The notes under the pieces are model-generated. The model made no database searches, was not told where the DNA came from, and worked only from the letters and a program-made list of their open reading frames with translations. Shown here piece after piece: positions 34,419 through 43,541 of a DNA stretch of 64,000 nucleotides. The DNA lies in the NCBI RefSeq assembly GCF_042651065.1, contig NZ_JBHSCH010000006.1, positions 76,348-140,347 on the forward strand, written 5' to 3'. The stretch is from Pseudoroseomonas aestuarii. Its GTDB lineage: Bacteria > Pseudomonadota > Alphaproteobacteria > Acetobacterales > Acetobacteraceae. The number at the start of each line of letters is the position of its first letter. The first letter of the stretch is position 1. The position numbers and the translations under genes were made by a program.

Positions 34419-35135
34419 TTACGCAGTCGTCACACGGGCGCGGACCTCGGCATCCCGCTCGCGGGGCCAGGCGAAGAAGGTGAACACGTACTGCTCCGAG
34501 GCCGCGCCGAAGACCGAAGGATCAGGGCTGGCGCGGTGCATGCGGGGCCGGTCCAGCGCCGCGATGGGGTGCCAGGCGCCATCCAGATGGAAGGCCGTGT
34601 GGTAATCCAGCCCGTCGAGGAAGGCCGGCACCGCCCAGGTCGCGCCTTCACGATGCCGTTCCTCCAGCTCCAGCGTCAGCAGGGGGCGGCAGCGGCGCAG
34701 CGTCTGCCGCGCGCCGCGCAGCACCTCGTACTCGGCGCCCTCGGCGTCGATCTTGAGCGCGGCCATCTCCGCCAGCGCCAGGCTGTCCAGCGTGATGGCG
34801 GGCACCGCGACGCGCTGCGTGCCGATGCGCGCGCCATAGCCGGCGTAGGATTTCACGGTGGAGGCCCACTGCTCCTGCGGCACGCCGTCCAGCACCGGCA
34901 GCGCCAGCTCCAGCGTGCCGGGGGCGTCGGAGAGCGCCTCCCGCCGCAGCGTGACGTTGCCGAGCCCGGCGCAGGCGCGCGCGAGGCGCGCATGGGCCTG
35001 CGGCAGGGGCTCGAAGGCCAGCACCCGCACGCCCGGCAGCCGCGCCAGCGGCAGGGTCAGCAGCCCGTCATGCGCACCGACATCGACGATCAGGCCGGGC
35101 CGGTGCAGCCGCGTGAGGAAGGTGAGCTCGTCCAT
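34419..35135 (-). CDS. FkbM family SAM-dependent methyltransferase
   Basis: 238 residues. SAM-binding motif I is LIVDVGAHDGLLTLPLA near residue 16. FEPLPQAHARL, then KIDAEGAEYEVLRGA near 130 are the FkbM landmarks. It would methylate a small molecule or glycan hydroxyl. ATG 35135 is chosen over GTG 35171, which would overlap spacer only. It ends 72 bases from the RTX-like gene and lies downstream of the ABC operon; linkage unproven. Confidence 0.85.
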   Translation of the reverse strand: MDELTFLTRLHRPGLIVDVGAHDGLLTLPLARLPGVRVLAFEPLPQAHARLARACAGLGNVTLRREALSDAPGTLELALPVLDGVPQEQWASTVKSYAGYGARIGTQRVAVPAITLDSLALAEMAALKIDAEGAEYEVLRGARQTLRRCRPLLTLELEERHREGATWAVPAFLDGLDYHTAFHLDGAWHPIAALDRPRMHRASPDPSVFGAASEQYVFTFFAWPRERDAEVRARVTTA

Positions 35136-35182
35136 CGGCGCAGAAGGCCATGGCGGCGGCCCGGTGGCCACCGCCCTCCCCT

Positions 35183-36256
35183 TCAGTTGACCACGGCGAT
35201 CTGCTGCGGGTCGAACTCCAGCCAGACCGTCTCGCCCACCTCGTGCACCTGCAGGGGCGGTGCCGTCACGCGCAGCTGCAGCCCGCTCTCCCGCGGGTGC
35301 ACGACATAGTCCCAGGATTCGCCCAGATAGGTGCGCTGGGCGACGGTGGCGGGCAGCAGCGGGTAGCCATCGCGCGCGGCGGGCTGGGTGCGGTGCAGCG
35401 CCATGCTCTGCGGCCGCACGGAGAGCAGGATGGGCCGCGCCGAATCCGGCGGCGCGCCGCCGAGCTGCGCCGCGCGCAGGGCGAAGCCGTCCAGCCCGAT
35501 CTCGCCATTCGCCAGCCGCCCCTCCAGCAGGTTGGTGCGGCCGATGAAGGCGGCGACGAAGCGCGTGCGCGGCCGCGTGTAGATCAGGTGCGGCGCGTCC
35601 ACCTGCTCGATGCGCCCGGCATTCATCACCGCGATGCGGTCGGCCGTCGCCATCGCCTCCGACTGGTCGTGCGTGACATAGACGGTGGTGATGCGGAACT
35701 CGTCGTGCAGGCGGCGGATCTCGAAGCGCATCTCCTCGCGCAGGTTGGCGTCGAGGTTGGAGAGCGGCTCGTCGAGCAGCAGCACGGAGGGCTGCACCAC
35801 GATGGCGCGGGCCAGCGCCACGCGCTGCTGCTGCCCGCCGGAAAGCTCGGAGGGGTAGCGGTCCGCCAGGTGGCTCATCTTCACCACCTCCAGGATGCGG
35901 CCGATGCGCGACTTCACCTCGGCGGAGGGCAGCTTCTGCAGCTTCAGCCCGAAGCCGACATTCTCCGCCACCGTCATGTTCGGCCAGATGGCGTAGCTCT
36001 GGAAGATCATCGACATGCGGCGCCGCTCCGGCGGCAGCACGGCGCCGGGGGCGGAGAGCACCTCGCCATTCATGCTGATGCTGCCCTCGGTCGGCTCGAT
36101 GAAGCCCGCGATCATGCGCAGCGTCGTCGTCTTGCCGCAGCCCGAGGGGCCGAGGAGGGAGACGAACTCCCCCTCCTCCAGCGTCAGGTCCACATCGTTC
36201 ACCACCTTGAGCGGGCCATAGGCCTTGCCGAGGCCCTTGAGCGTCAGACGGGGCAT
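35183..36256 (-). CDS. ABC transporter ATP-binding protein (FbpC/PotA-like)
   Basis: 357 residues. Walker A GPSGCGKTT, signature LSGGQQQRVALARA, Walker B VLLLDEPLSNLD, and H-loop VTHDQSEAMATADRI, then a C-terminal TOBE region (ILLSVRPQSMALH). It sits five bases after the fused permease gene and energises it. Family members transport ferric iron, phosphonates or polyamines; the two paralogous binding proteins upstream resemble the iron-type family. Confidence 0.92.
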   Translation of the reverse strand: MPRLTLKGLGKAYGPLKVVNDVDLTLEEGEFVSLLGPSGCGKTTTLRMIAGFIEPTEGSISMNGEVLSAPGAVLPPERRRMSMIFQSYAIWPNMTVAENVGFGLKLQKLPSAEVKSRIGRILEVVKMSHLADRYPSELSGGQQQRVALARAIVVQPSVLLLDEPLSNLDANLREEMRFEIRRLHDEFRITTVYVTHDQSEAMATADRIAVMNAGRIEQVDAPHLIYTRPRTRFVAAFIGRTNLLEGRLANGEIGLDGFALRAAQLGGAPPDSARPILLSVRPQSMALHRTQPAARDGYPLLPATVAQRTYLGESWDYVVHPRESGLQLRVTAPPLQVHEVGETVWLEFDPQQIAVVN

Positions 36257-36261
36257 GTCTC

Positions 36262-38010
36262 TCAGTTCCTCCGCAGCATGAAGTCGCGGCCGGCCAGCTT
36301 CATGCCGATGGCGACGAGAATGAGCGTGATGGCGAGCAGCAGCCCGCCGAAGGCCGCCAGCACCTCGAAATTGCCGGCCTCGCTGAGGTCGTAGAGCAGC
36401 ACCGACATGGTGCGCGTGCGCGGCCCCACCAGGAACACCGCCGCCGACAGCTCGCGCGAGGCGACGATGAAGACGATCAGCCAGCCGCCGATGAGGCTGC
36501 GGCTGATCAGCGGCGCGGTGATGCGCCGGATGGTCAGCAGCCGCCCGCCGCCCAGGATGCGCGAGGCCTCCTCCATCTCCGGGTGCACGGCGCGCACCGC
36601 GGCGGAGGAGTTGGCGAAGGCGATGGGCAGGAAGCGCGCGGTGAAGGCCAGGATGATGATCAGCGCCGTGCCATAGAGCGCCACCGGCGGCGCCGCGTAG
36701 GCGGCGTAGAAGCCGATCGCCATGACGATGCCGGGGATGACGAAGGGCGCCATGGCCAGGAAGCCCAGCGCCGAGCCGAAGGGCACCAGCCGCCGCGCCA
36801 CGATGTAGGCCACCAGCACCGCGATGATCACCGCCGCCGTCGCCGAGGCGGCCGAGAACCACAGCGTGTTCCAGATGGAGGTGAGCGCCATCTCGTGCCG
36901 GAACAGCAGGTAGGCGTAGTTGTCCAGCGTCAGGTTGGCGAGCGAGAGGCCGCGCCCCCAGGCCTTGGCGAAGGAGGCCTGCAGCAGCACCACCAGCGGC
37001 ATCAGCACCGAGAGAGCGCCGACGAACACGCAGTAGCCGAGCACCGCCCAGCGCCAGCCACCGAGGCGGATCGGCCGCCGCTCGCCGCCCTTGCCGGTCT
37101 GCGAGACGAAGCCCTTGCGCGCCAGCAGCAGCTTCTGCACCGCGATCATGCCGATGGTGATGAGCAGCAGCGGCATGGCGTAGGCCGCCGCCACCTCCAC
37201 CCGCACCGGATACTCGAAGAACTGCCAGAGCTGTGTGGTGACGACGTTGATGCGCGCCGGGATGCCGATGATGGCCGGCGTGCCGAACAGCGCCACCGTC
37301 TCCAGGAACACCACGATGATGCCGCCCAGCACGGCGGGCCAGACCAGCGGCAGCGTCACCTTGCGCATCGCCGTCCAGGTGCCGGCGCCGAGGATGTTGG
37401 CGGCGTCCTCCATCTCCGAGGAGATCAGGTCGAGCGCCGACTTCACGAAGATGAAGATCAGCGGGAAGGAGTGCAGCGCGATGACGAGGGCGAGCCCGGC
37501 GAAGCTGTAGACGTTGACCAGCGGCGATTCGATGCCCGTCAGCCAGGTCCAGGCCTGGTTGAGGAAGCCGGAATTCGGCCCCGCCAGCAGGATCCAGCCC
37601 ACCGCGCCGAGATAGGGCGGCATGATGAAGGCGCCCATCACCATCGCCCAGGTGAAGCCCTTGCCCGGCATGTCGGTGCGCGAGACCGCCCAGGCCATCG
37701 GCACCGCGAAGATCACCGAGAAGAAGGAGGAGAGCGCGCCCAGCATCAGCGAGTTGCCGAGCGCCTCCAGGTAGCGCACGCGGCCATAGGCGGTGGCGTA
37801 GTTGGAGAGGGTGAAGGCGCCGGTGCCCTGCTCCTCGAAGGAGACGACCAGCAGCTTGCCGATCGGCACCGCCACCAGGAACAGCAGCGTGGCCACCAGC
37901 AGGACCCAGAGCAGGTTGGAGGGCTCCAGGTAGCGCAGGCGCCTGAGCAACCCTGGCCGCCGCGCCTCCAGCGCGGCGGGCTTGGGCAGGATGGCGGCGG
38001 AATCCGTCAT
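36262..38010 (-). CDS. Fused ABC permease (FbpB-like)
   Basis: 582 residues with about twelve membrane segments in two binding-protein-dependent permease halves, each with an EAA loop (EMEDAANILGAGTWTAMRKVTLP in the first half and EMEEASRILGGGRLLTIRRITAP in the second, shown in part). This FbpB-type fusion is usual for ferric-iron and related uptake systems. It lies between its ATPase and two binding proteins. Confidence 0.9.
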   Translation of the reverse strand: MTDSAAILPKPAALEARRPGLLRRLRYLEPSNLLWVLLVATLLFLVAVPIGKLLVVSFEEQGTGAFTLSNYATAYGRVRYLEALGNSLMLGALSSFFSVIFAVPMAWAVSRTDMPGKGFTWAMVMGAFIMPPYLGAVGWILLAGPNSGFLNQAWTWLTGIESPLVNVYSFAGLALVIALHSFPLIFIFVKSALDLISSEMEDAANILGAGTWTAMRKVTLPLVWPAVLGGIIVVFLETVALFGTPAIIGIPARINVVTTQLWQFFEYPVRVEVAAAYAMPLLLITIGMIAVQKLLLARKGFVSQTGKGGERRPIRLGGWRWAVLGYCVFVGALSVLMPLVVLLQASFAKAWGRGLSLANLTLDNYAYLLFRHEMALTSIWNTLWFSAASATAAVIIAVLVAYIVARRLVPFGSALGFLAMAPFVIPGIVMAIGFYAAYAAPPVALYGTALIIILAFTARFLPIAFANSSAAVRAVHPEMEEASRILGGGRLLTIRRITAPLISRSLIGGWLIVFIVASRELSAAVFLVGPRTRTMSVLLYDLSEAGNFEVLAAFGGLLLAITLILVAIGMKLAGRDFMLRRN

Positions 38011-38044
38011 GCGGTCGCCTCTCCCTCGCGGTTGGTGTGCGTGT

Positions 38045-39103
38045 TCAGATGCCGAAGGTGTCGCGCCATTGTTCCTTCACCTCCGTCACGCCGGTTTCGA
38101 TCTCCTGCGGCGTGGGCATGATGATCTTGATGGATTCGAGCGGCTTCGCGCCCTCGGGCGGCGGCACGTCGCCGCGCAGGGACTCCGAGAAGTACTTGCG
38201 GGTGACACGGAAGTATTCTGGGCCGGTGGCGAATTCCATGAACAGCTTCGCCGCGTTCGGGTGTGGCGCGTTCTTCTGGATGCAGCTCGGCGAGGGCACC
38301 ACCACCGTGCCGTCGGTCGGGTAGATCAGCTCCTGCGGATTGCCGCGCGAGATCGACAGCAGCGCGGTGGCCGAGGGCACGGCGACGCCGATGCTGCGCT
38401 CGCCCGCGTTCAGCGCCGTCACCGGGTCGATGCTGGAGCGGCCGATCTGCGGCCGGTTCTTCTCCAGCTTGGTGAAGTACTCCCAGCCATACATCTTGCG
38501 CATCAGCACGGCCCAGGCGCCGATGGCGCCGCTGAAGCCCGGGTGTCCCACCGCCATCTTGCCGCGCCACTTCGGGTCCAGCAGGTCCTGCCAGCTCTTC
38601 GGCGCCTCCGCCGCCGGCACCTGCCCGGTGTGGCGGGAGAGCAGGTGCACGCCGATGTAGAAGACGTGGAACTGGCCGTCCGGGTCGCCGGCCTTGCGGG
38701 CGAACTCCAGCAGGCCGGCGGCGTTCTGCGGGGTGTAGGCCATCAGCCGCCCCTGCCGCTTGAGGAAGGTGGAGTGGCTGTAGTCGACCGAGCTGAACAC
38801 GTCGCACTGCGCCACGCCCGCGCGGATGTCCTGCGAAAGCCGCTGGAACGCCACCTGCGAGGTGCTGCGCACCACGTTGACATGCACGCCCGGGTAGCGC
38901 TCGCCGAAGGCGCGGCCCACCGCCTCGGAGGTCTCGGCGCTCTGCTGGCCGGAATACCAGGTGACCTGGCCTTCCCGCTTCGCGGCCTCGTACAGCTCGC
39001 GCTCATGCGCCGGCAGGTCCTGGGCGGCGGCGCGCATCGCGGCGCCGCCGCTGCCGATGATGGCGGCACTGGCCAACAGGCCACGCCGGCTGATCCCTTG
39101 CAT
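38045..39103 (-). CDS. ABC transporter solute-binding protein, FbpA-like, copy A
   Basis: 352 residues. The signal peptide MQGISRRGLLASAAIIGSGG ends near residue 33. The mature form starts with ERELYEAAKREGQVTWYSGQ and ends KEQWRDTFGI. Family 1/6 binding-protein fold. ATG 39103 follows GAGAGA and gives a normal signal. It is a close paralogue of the next gene upstream and belongs to the same minus-strand operon. Confidence 0.88.
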   Translation of the reverse strand: MQGISRRGLLASAAIIGSGGAAMRAAAQDLPAHERELYEAAKREGQVTWYSGQQSAETSEAVGRAFGERYPGVHVNVVRSTSQVAFQRLSQDIRAGVAQCDVFSSVDYSHSTFLKRQGRLMAYTPQNAAGLLEFARKAGDPDGQFHVFYIGVHLLSRHTGQVPAAEAPKSWQDLLDPKWRGKMAVGHPGFSGAIGAWAVLMRKMYGWEYFTKLEKNRPQIGRSSIDPVTALNAGERSIGVAVPSATALLSISRGNPQELIYPTDGTVVVPSPSCIQKNAPHPNAAKLFMEFATGPEYFRVTRKYFSESLRGDVPPPEGAKPLESIKIIMPTPQEIETGVTEVKEQWRDTFGI

Positions 39104-39171
39104 CGTCTCTCTCCCTCTCATTGCTTCTTGGCAGTCCGCCCCGGCGTCGTTGCACCGGGGGGGTCATCAGA

Positions 39172-40227
39172 TCAGACGCCGAAGGTGTCGCGCCAGAGTT
39201 CCTTCACCTCCTGCCCGTCCCGTTCCAGCGCCTTGGGATCGGCGGTGATCAGCGGCACCTCGTCGAGCGGGCGGGAACCGGGGGGCGGCGGCACCTCGGG
39301 GCGCAGCGACTCGCTGAAGAAGGGCCGGGTCACGGCGTAGTAGGTCGGGCTGGTCATGAACTCCATGAACAGCTTGGCGGCGTTCGGGTGCGGCGCGTCC
39401 TTCAGCGCGCCGCTCGGCGCCGGCACCATCAGCGTGCCGTCCGTCGGATAGATCAGCGTGATCGGGTTGCCGCGCGAGATGGACAGCAGCGTGGTGGCGG
39501 AGGGGATGGCGGCGCCGATCTGCCGCTCCCCCGCGTTCAGCATCGTCACCGGGTCGGCGCTGGAGCGGCCGATCTGCGGCTGGTTCTTCTCCAGCGCCTT
39601 GAAGTAGTCCCAGCCGTACTTCTCGCGCATCGCCAGGCACCAGGAGGTGATGGCGCCGCTGTAGCCCGGATGGCCGACGGCGATCCGGCCGCGCCATTTC
39701 GGGTCGGTCAGCTCCTTCCAGCTCTTCGGCGCCTCGGCCTCCGAGACGTCCGTACTGCGCCGCGCCATCAGGAACAGGCCGAGATAGGTGACCTGGAAGT
39801 GCCCGTCCGGATCGCCCGCCTCCTTGGCGGCGCGGATCAGCCCCTCCGCATTGTGCGGCTTGTAAGGCATCAGCCGGCCCTGCCGCTTCAGGTAGGCGGC
39901 GTGGCTGTGGTCGGTGGAGCTGAACACGTCGCATTGCGCGACGCCGGCGCGCATGTCCTGCGCCAGCCGCTGGAACGCCACCTGCGAGGTGCTGCGCACC
40001 ACGTTGACGGTGATGCCGGGGAAGCGCTCGGTGAAGCCGCGCCCGATCGCCTGCGAGGGCTCGGCCTGGTACTGGCCGGTGTACCAGGTGATCTGCCCTT
40101 CCCGCTTCGCCGCCTCGTAGAGCTCCTTCTCGTGCGGCCGCAGCTCCTGCGCCGCCGCGGGGGCGAGGCGCGCCATGGCGCCACCGGCGGCGAGCCCCAG
40201 CATCAGGCGCCTGTTCAGGATCATCAT
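39172..40227 (-). CDS. ABC transporter solute-binding protein, FbpA-like, copy B
   Basis: 351 residues, aligned along its whole length with copy A: EKELYEAAKREGQITWYTGQ, NVVRSTSQVAFQRLAQDMRAG, GRSSADPVTMLNAGERQIG in part, and KELWRDTFGV. The start is ambiguous among a run of ATGs (40233, 40227, 40224); 40227 gives the best spacing from GGAGG. The duplicate probably broadens or tunes the ligand range of the single transporter downstream (inference). Confidence 0.87.
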   Translation of the reverse strand: MMILNRRLMLGLAAGGAMARLAPAAAQELRPHEKELYEAAKREGQITWYTGQYQAEPSQAIGRGFTERFPGITVNVVRSTSQVAFQRLAQDMRAGVAQCDVFSSTDHSHAAYLKRQGRLMPYKPHNAEGLIRAAKEAGDPDGHFQVTYLGLFLMARRSTDVSEAEAPKSWKELTDPKWRGRIAVGHPGYSGAITSWCLAMREKYGWDYFKALEKNQPQIGRSSADPVTMLNAGERQIGAAIPSATTLLSISRGNPITLIYPTDGTLMVPAPSGALKDAPHPNAAKLFMEFMTSPTYYAVTRPFFSESLRPEVPPPPGSRPLDEVPLITADPKALERDGQEVKELWRDTFGV

Positions 40228-40297
40228 CGTCATTTCCTCCCTTGTCACGGCGGGGTGGCGGCTCTGCGTCCGCCTTGCGCGCCCCGCTCGGTGCCAG

Positions 40298-40435
40298 CCC
40301 GGCCCTTGGGCCGGGGGTCAACAGCTTCCCGGCCCTTGGGCCGGGGACAACAGCTTCCCGGCCCTTGGGCCGGGGACAACAGCTTCCCGGCCCTTGGGCC
40401 GGGGACGACAGCTTCCTGGCCCTTGGGCCGGGGAA
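40298..40435. repeat. Five tandem palindromic repeats, 29-30 bp
   Basis: The core CCCGGCCCTTGGGCCGGG recurs at 40298, 40328, 40357, 40386 and 40415. Steps are 30, 29, 29 and 29 bases. The fifth copy has CCT for CCC. The spacer is ACAACAGCTT with single changes. Each core is a perfect hairpin. The array sits between the crotonase stop (40441) and the copy B binding protein. Confidence 0.92.
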
Positions 40436-40440
40436 ACAGT

Positions 40441-41250
40441 TCAGCGCCCGGTGAAGGCCGGCGGCCGCTTCTCCTGGAAGGCGCGGCGGCCCTCGGCGTA
40501 GTCGGCGCTGTCGAAGCAGGCGCGGTTCAGCCGCTCCACCAGCGCGTTGTCACGCGCCATCGGGTCGCCGGCGATCTGGTCGATCGCCACCTTCGACGCC
40601 TCCACCGAGAGCGGGGCGTTGCGCGCGATCTGCAACGCCAGCTCGGTCACGGTGGCCTCCAGCGCCTCGGGCGGCACCACGCGGTTGATCAGCCCGCAGG
40701 CCAGCGCCTCCGCGGCGTCGAGCTGGCGGCCGGTGAACAGGATCTCCTTGGCCATGGCCGGCCCCGCCAGCGCCACCAGCCGCGAGAGGCTCTCATAGCC
40801 ATAGGCGATGCCGAGCTTCGCGGCGGGAATGCCGAAGCGGCTGTCGGCCGAGGCGATGCGCAGATCGGCCATCAGCGCCGTGGCGTAGCCGCCGCCGATG
40901 CAGAAGCCCTGGATCATCGCGATCAGCGGCTTGCGCAGCCCTTCGAGCCTGCGGCGCGCCTCGCCGCTGCGGCGGCCATATTCCTGCTGCGCCGCCGCAT
41001 CGGCGCGCACGCGGTCGAACTCGCTGATGTCGGCGCCGGAGGCGAAGGCCTTGCCGCCCGCCCCGTGCATCACCACCACGCGCACCGCGTCGTCTGCGGC
41101 GAAGTCGTCGGCCGCGGCGGCGATCGCGTCCCACATGGCGAGCGAGATGGCGTTGCGCTTCTCCGGCTGGTTGATGGTCAGCCAGCCGATGCCGTCCTGC
41201 TTGCGGGTGAGGATCTTGTTGGTGGCGTCAGGGGAAAACTGAATGTTCAT
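40441..41250 (-). CDS. Crotonase/enoyl-CoA hydratase-family protein lacking the usual glutamates
   Basis: 269 residues of the crotonase fold, with oxyanion region GKAFASGADISEFDR and GFCIGGGYATALMADLRIA in part. In enoyl-CoA hydratases, two glutamates follow the GGG and precede the xLG motif. Here the equivalents are Ala123 and Ala143 (GGGYATA and IPAAKLG). So classic hydration of enoyl-CoA is doubtful; another crotonase reaction or a non-catalytic role is possible. It is first in the minus-strand operon reading toward the ABC transporter and divergent from a GntR gene. Confidence 0.8.
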   Translation of the reverse strand: MNIQFSPDATNKILTRKQDGIGWLTINQPEKRNAISLAMWDAIAAAADDFAADDAVRVVVMHGAGGKAFASGADISEFDRVRADAAAQQEYGRRSGEARRRLEGLRKPLIAMIQGFCIGGGYATALMADLRIASADSRFGIPAAKLGIAYGYESLSRLVALAGPAMAKEILFTGRQLDAAEALACGLINRVVPPEALEATVTELALQIARNAPLSVEASKVAIDQIAGDPMARDNALVERLNRACFDSADYAEGRRAFQEKRPPAFTGR

Positions 41251-41374
41251 GGAATGCCGGGCCTTGCTGCAATGCCAGATGCGGTCACGCGCGTCGGGGA
41301 AAGGCGCCGGGCCGGAAACCGGCGGGCGGCGTATGGCACCGGCCGCCCTGCTGGCGATCCGCGCTCTCGGTTCG

Positions 41375-41393
41375 TTCCTCTCCTGGAGAGGAA
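41375..41393. promoter_or_regulatory. 19-bp perfect palindrome upstream of the second GntR gene
   Basis: TTCCTCTCC-T-GGAGAGGAA, nine-base arms around one base, in the 210-bp gap between divergent crotonase and GntR genes. An AT-rich direct repeat TGTAAACAATAAACA lies at 41416-41430. Both are plausible operators; which is used is unknown. Confidence 0.5.
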
Positions 41394-41460
41394 GCTTGTC
41401 ACCGCCCATGCAGGCTGTAAACAATAAACACCGCCCGATCATGCGGGAGAGGAAGCGCCC

Positions 41461-42282
41461 ATGTCGCAGCGAGAGGCCAACGGCCCGGACGGGGTCCTGG
41501 CATCCACCGGCGAGGCCCAAGGCCAGGACAGCGGCGTCTCGGCGCTGCGGGCGCGCATCGCGGCGCGGCAGCCGCTGGGCCGCAGCGTGCAGGCGGCGCT
41601 GGAACGGTTGATCGAAAGCGGCGCGCTGCCCCCCGGGGCGCGGCTGAACGAGGTGGCGCTGGCGGCGCAGCTCGGCGTCAGCCGCGGCCCGGTGCGCGAG
41701 GCGGCGCGTGCGCTGGAGAAGGATGGCCTCGTCACCGTCATCCTCAACCGCGGCGCCTTCGTCCGCAGCCTCGGGATGGAGGAGGCGGCGCAGATCTACG
41801 AGCTGAACGCGGTGCTGTTCGGCCATGCCGCCGCGCTGCTGGCCGAGAGGCTGAAGGGCCGGCGCGACGGCCCGGAGGCCGCCACGCTGCGCGCGACGGT
41901 GGCGCGCATGGACCACGCCGTGGAACAGGGTGCGCTCGAGGCCTTCTTCACCGACAACGCGCTGTTCCACCAGCAGATCGTCGGCCTCTGCGGCAACCAG
42001 CCGCTGCAGGCCGTCTATCTGGAGCACACGCGCAAGCTGCTGCTGCTGCGCCGCCGCTCCTTCGACGCCGCCGGCAACATGCGGGTGGCCAATGCCGAAC
42101 ACCATCGCCTGCTGGCCAGCATCCTGGCCGGAAAGGCCGAGCCGGCGCGGCGCCACGCGGAGGCGCACACGCGCGCCGGCCGGGCCCGCTACCTGGCCGC
42201 CATCGCGCAGGGCAACGCGGCGGCGGAGACCACCGACACGCCCCATGAACAGCACAACGGGAAGGAAACGCCATGCTGCTGA
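41461..42282 (+). CDS. GntR family regulator, FCD subfamily (second)
   Basis: 273 residues. A 35-residue variable lead precedes the winged helix at about 40-105 (AAQLGVSRGPVREAARALE). An FCD domain follows with FHQQIVGLCGNQP and NAEHHRLLASI. Tail EQHNGKETPCC overlaps the next gene's start. It probably controls the divergent crotonase/ABC operon and the isomerase behind it. Confidence 0.9.
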   Translation: MSQREANGPDGVLASTGEAQGQDSGVSALRARIAARQPLGRSVQAALERLIESGALPPGARLNEVALAAQLGVSRGPVREAARALEKDGLVTVILNRGAFVRSLGMEEAAQIYELNAVLFGHAAALLAERLKGRRDGPEAATLRATVARMDHAVEQGALEAFFTDNALFHQQIVGLCGNQPLQAVYLEHTRKLLLLRRRSFDAAGNMRVANAEHHRLLASILAGKAEPARRHAEAHTRAGRARYLAAIAQGNAAAETTDTPHEQHNGKETPCC

Positions 42283-43106
42283 TTGACCGGATCGGCGTCG
42301 ATATCGGCCGCCGCCTGCGGCTGGAGGACGCCATCGACTGGGCGGCCGAGAACCAGGTCCGCTACATCGACATCCAGCTCGACACCGGCGCCAACCGGGT
42401 GAACGAGTTCGACGACGCGCGCGCCGCCGCGATCCGCGAGCAGGCGGCGCGGCGCGGCGTGACGCTCGGCCTGCACACCCTCTCGGCGGTGAACGTGGCG
42501 GAATACTCGCCCTTCCTGTCGGAGGCGGTGGATGCCTACATGCGCGCCTATATCGACCTCGCGCCGAAGCTGGGCGCGGAATGGATCGTGGTGCATGCGG
42601 GCTACCACTTCACCGCCGACGTGAAGCCGCGCATGGAGGCGGGGCTCGAGCGCCTGAAGCGCATGGTGGGCCATGCCGAGGAACGCGGCGCGCTGCTGCT
42701 GCTGGAGAACCTCAACAAGGAGCCCGAGGACGCCGAGGTGCACTACCTGGCGCACACCATCGAGGAGTGGCGCTACTACTACGACCGGATCAACTCGCCG
42801 GCCTTCGCGCTCTCCTTCACCGCCAATCACGCACATCTGATGCCGGACGGGGTGGAGGGCTTCGTCGATGCCATCCCGCTGGAGCGCGTGGCGGAGGTGC
42901 GGCTGGCCGACTGCTTCCGCAACGGGCATGAGCAGCACCTGCTGCCCGGCCAGGGCGATTTCGACTTCGGCGCGATGTTCGCGCTCCTGGAGCGGCGCGG
43001 CTTCAAGGGCCACTACATGAACGCCTTCGGCACGCTGGACGACATGCAGAAGGCCCGGCACGACATGGTGGCCATGGCACGGGAGGCCGGCGCCCCGGTC
43101 ACCTGA
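42273..43106 (+). CDS. Sugar phosphate isomerase/epimerase family TIM barrel
   Basis: 277 residues. AP-endonuclease-2-like TIM barrel with metal-site residues in WIVVHAGYHF, LLLENLNKEPED and VRLADCFRNGHEQHLLPGQGDFDF. Family enzymes isomerise or epimerise sugars, often hydroxypyruvate- or inositol-type substrates. GAAGG lies before ATG 42273, which overlaps the regulator end by ten bases. Whether it could supply the isomerase step missing from the OtnK/OtnC unit is speculation. Confidence 0.85.
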   Translation: MLLIDRIGVDIGRRLRLEDAIDWAAENQVRYIDIQLDTGANRVNEFDDARAAAIREQAARRGVTLGLHTLSAVNVAEYSPFLSEAVDAYMRAYIDLAPKLGAEWIVVHAGYHFTADVKPRMEAGLERLKRMVGHAEERGALLLLENLNKEPEDAEVHYLAHTIEEWRYYYDRINSPAFALSFTANHAHLMPDGVEGFVDAIPLERVAEVRLADCFRNGHEQHLLPGQGDFDFGAMFALLERRGFKGHYMNAFGTLDDMQKARHDMVAMAREAGAPVT

Positions 43107-43230
43107 GGCCTGGCCCATTCCCGAGCCTGCGCAGGAGCCATTCCTGGGGGCGGTTGGCAAAGCGCCGCGCGGTTGGGTATCACCCACCGCGCGGCGGCGC
43201 CTGCCCGCCGACCCAGCACAAGGCCTCAGC

Positions 43231-43476
43231 ATGAGCACCGACACCCCGCCCGACCGCCTCTCCAGCAACCCGAAGAGCCCCCATTACGACGCCGCCGCCA
43301 TCGAGCGCGGCGTGGGTGTCCGCTTCAAGGGCGTCGAGAAGAACAATGTGGACGAGTATTGCGTCAGCGAGGGCTGGGTGCGCCTGACCCTCGGCAATTC
43401 GGTGGACCGCAAGGGCAACCCGATGACCATGAAGCTCCAGGGCACGGTCGAGCCCTACTTCCGCGACGCCGGCTGA
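43231..43476 (+). CDS. DUF3297 family small protein
   Basis: 81 residues. The sequence DRLSSNPKSPHYDAAAIERG, then VGVRFKGVEKNNVDEYC and GNPMTMKLQGTVEPYF is the DUF3297 signature, a widespread cytoplasmic protein of unknown function. It is complete at the usual length. Confidence 0.9.
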   Translation: MSTDTPPDRLSSNPKSPHYDAAAIERGVGVRFKGVEKNNVDEYCVSEGWVRLTLGNSVDRKGNPMTMKLQGTVEPYFRDAG

Positions 43477-43541
43477 GGCGGCGGCCGGCCCCCGGCTCCT
43501 CCGCCCCCCTCTGCTCCCTTTCCCCGACACCGCCGAAGGAC

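Noticed and set aside
40298..40435. The palindromic repeat array as a CRISPR array
   Set aside because: Spacers are near-identical rather than unique, the palindrome fills most of each unit, and there are no cas genes.
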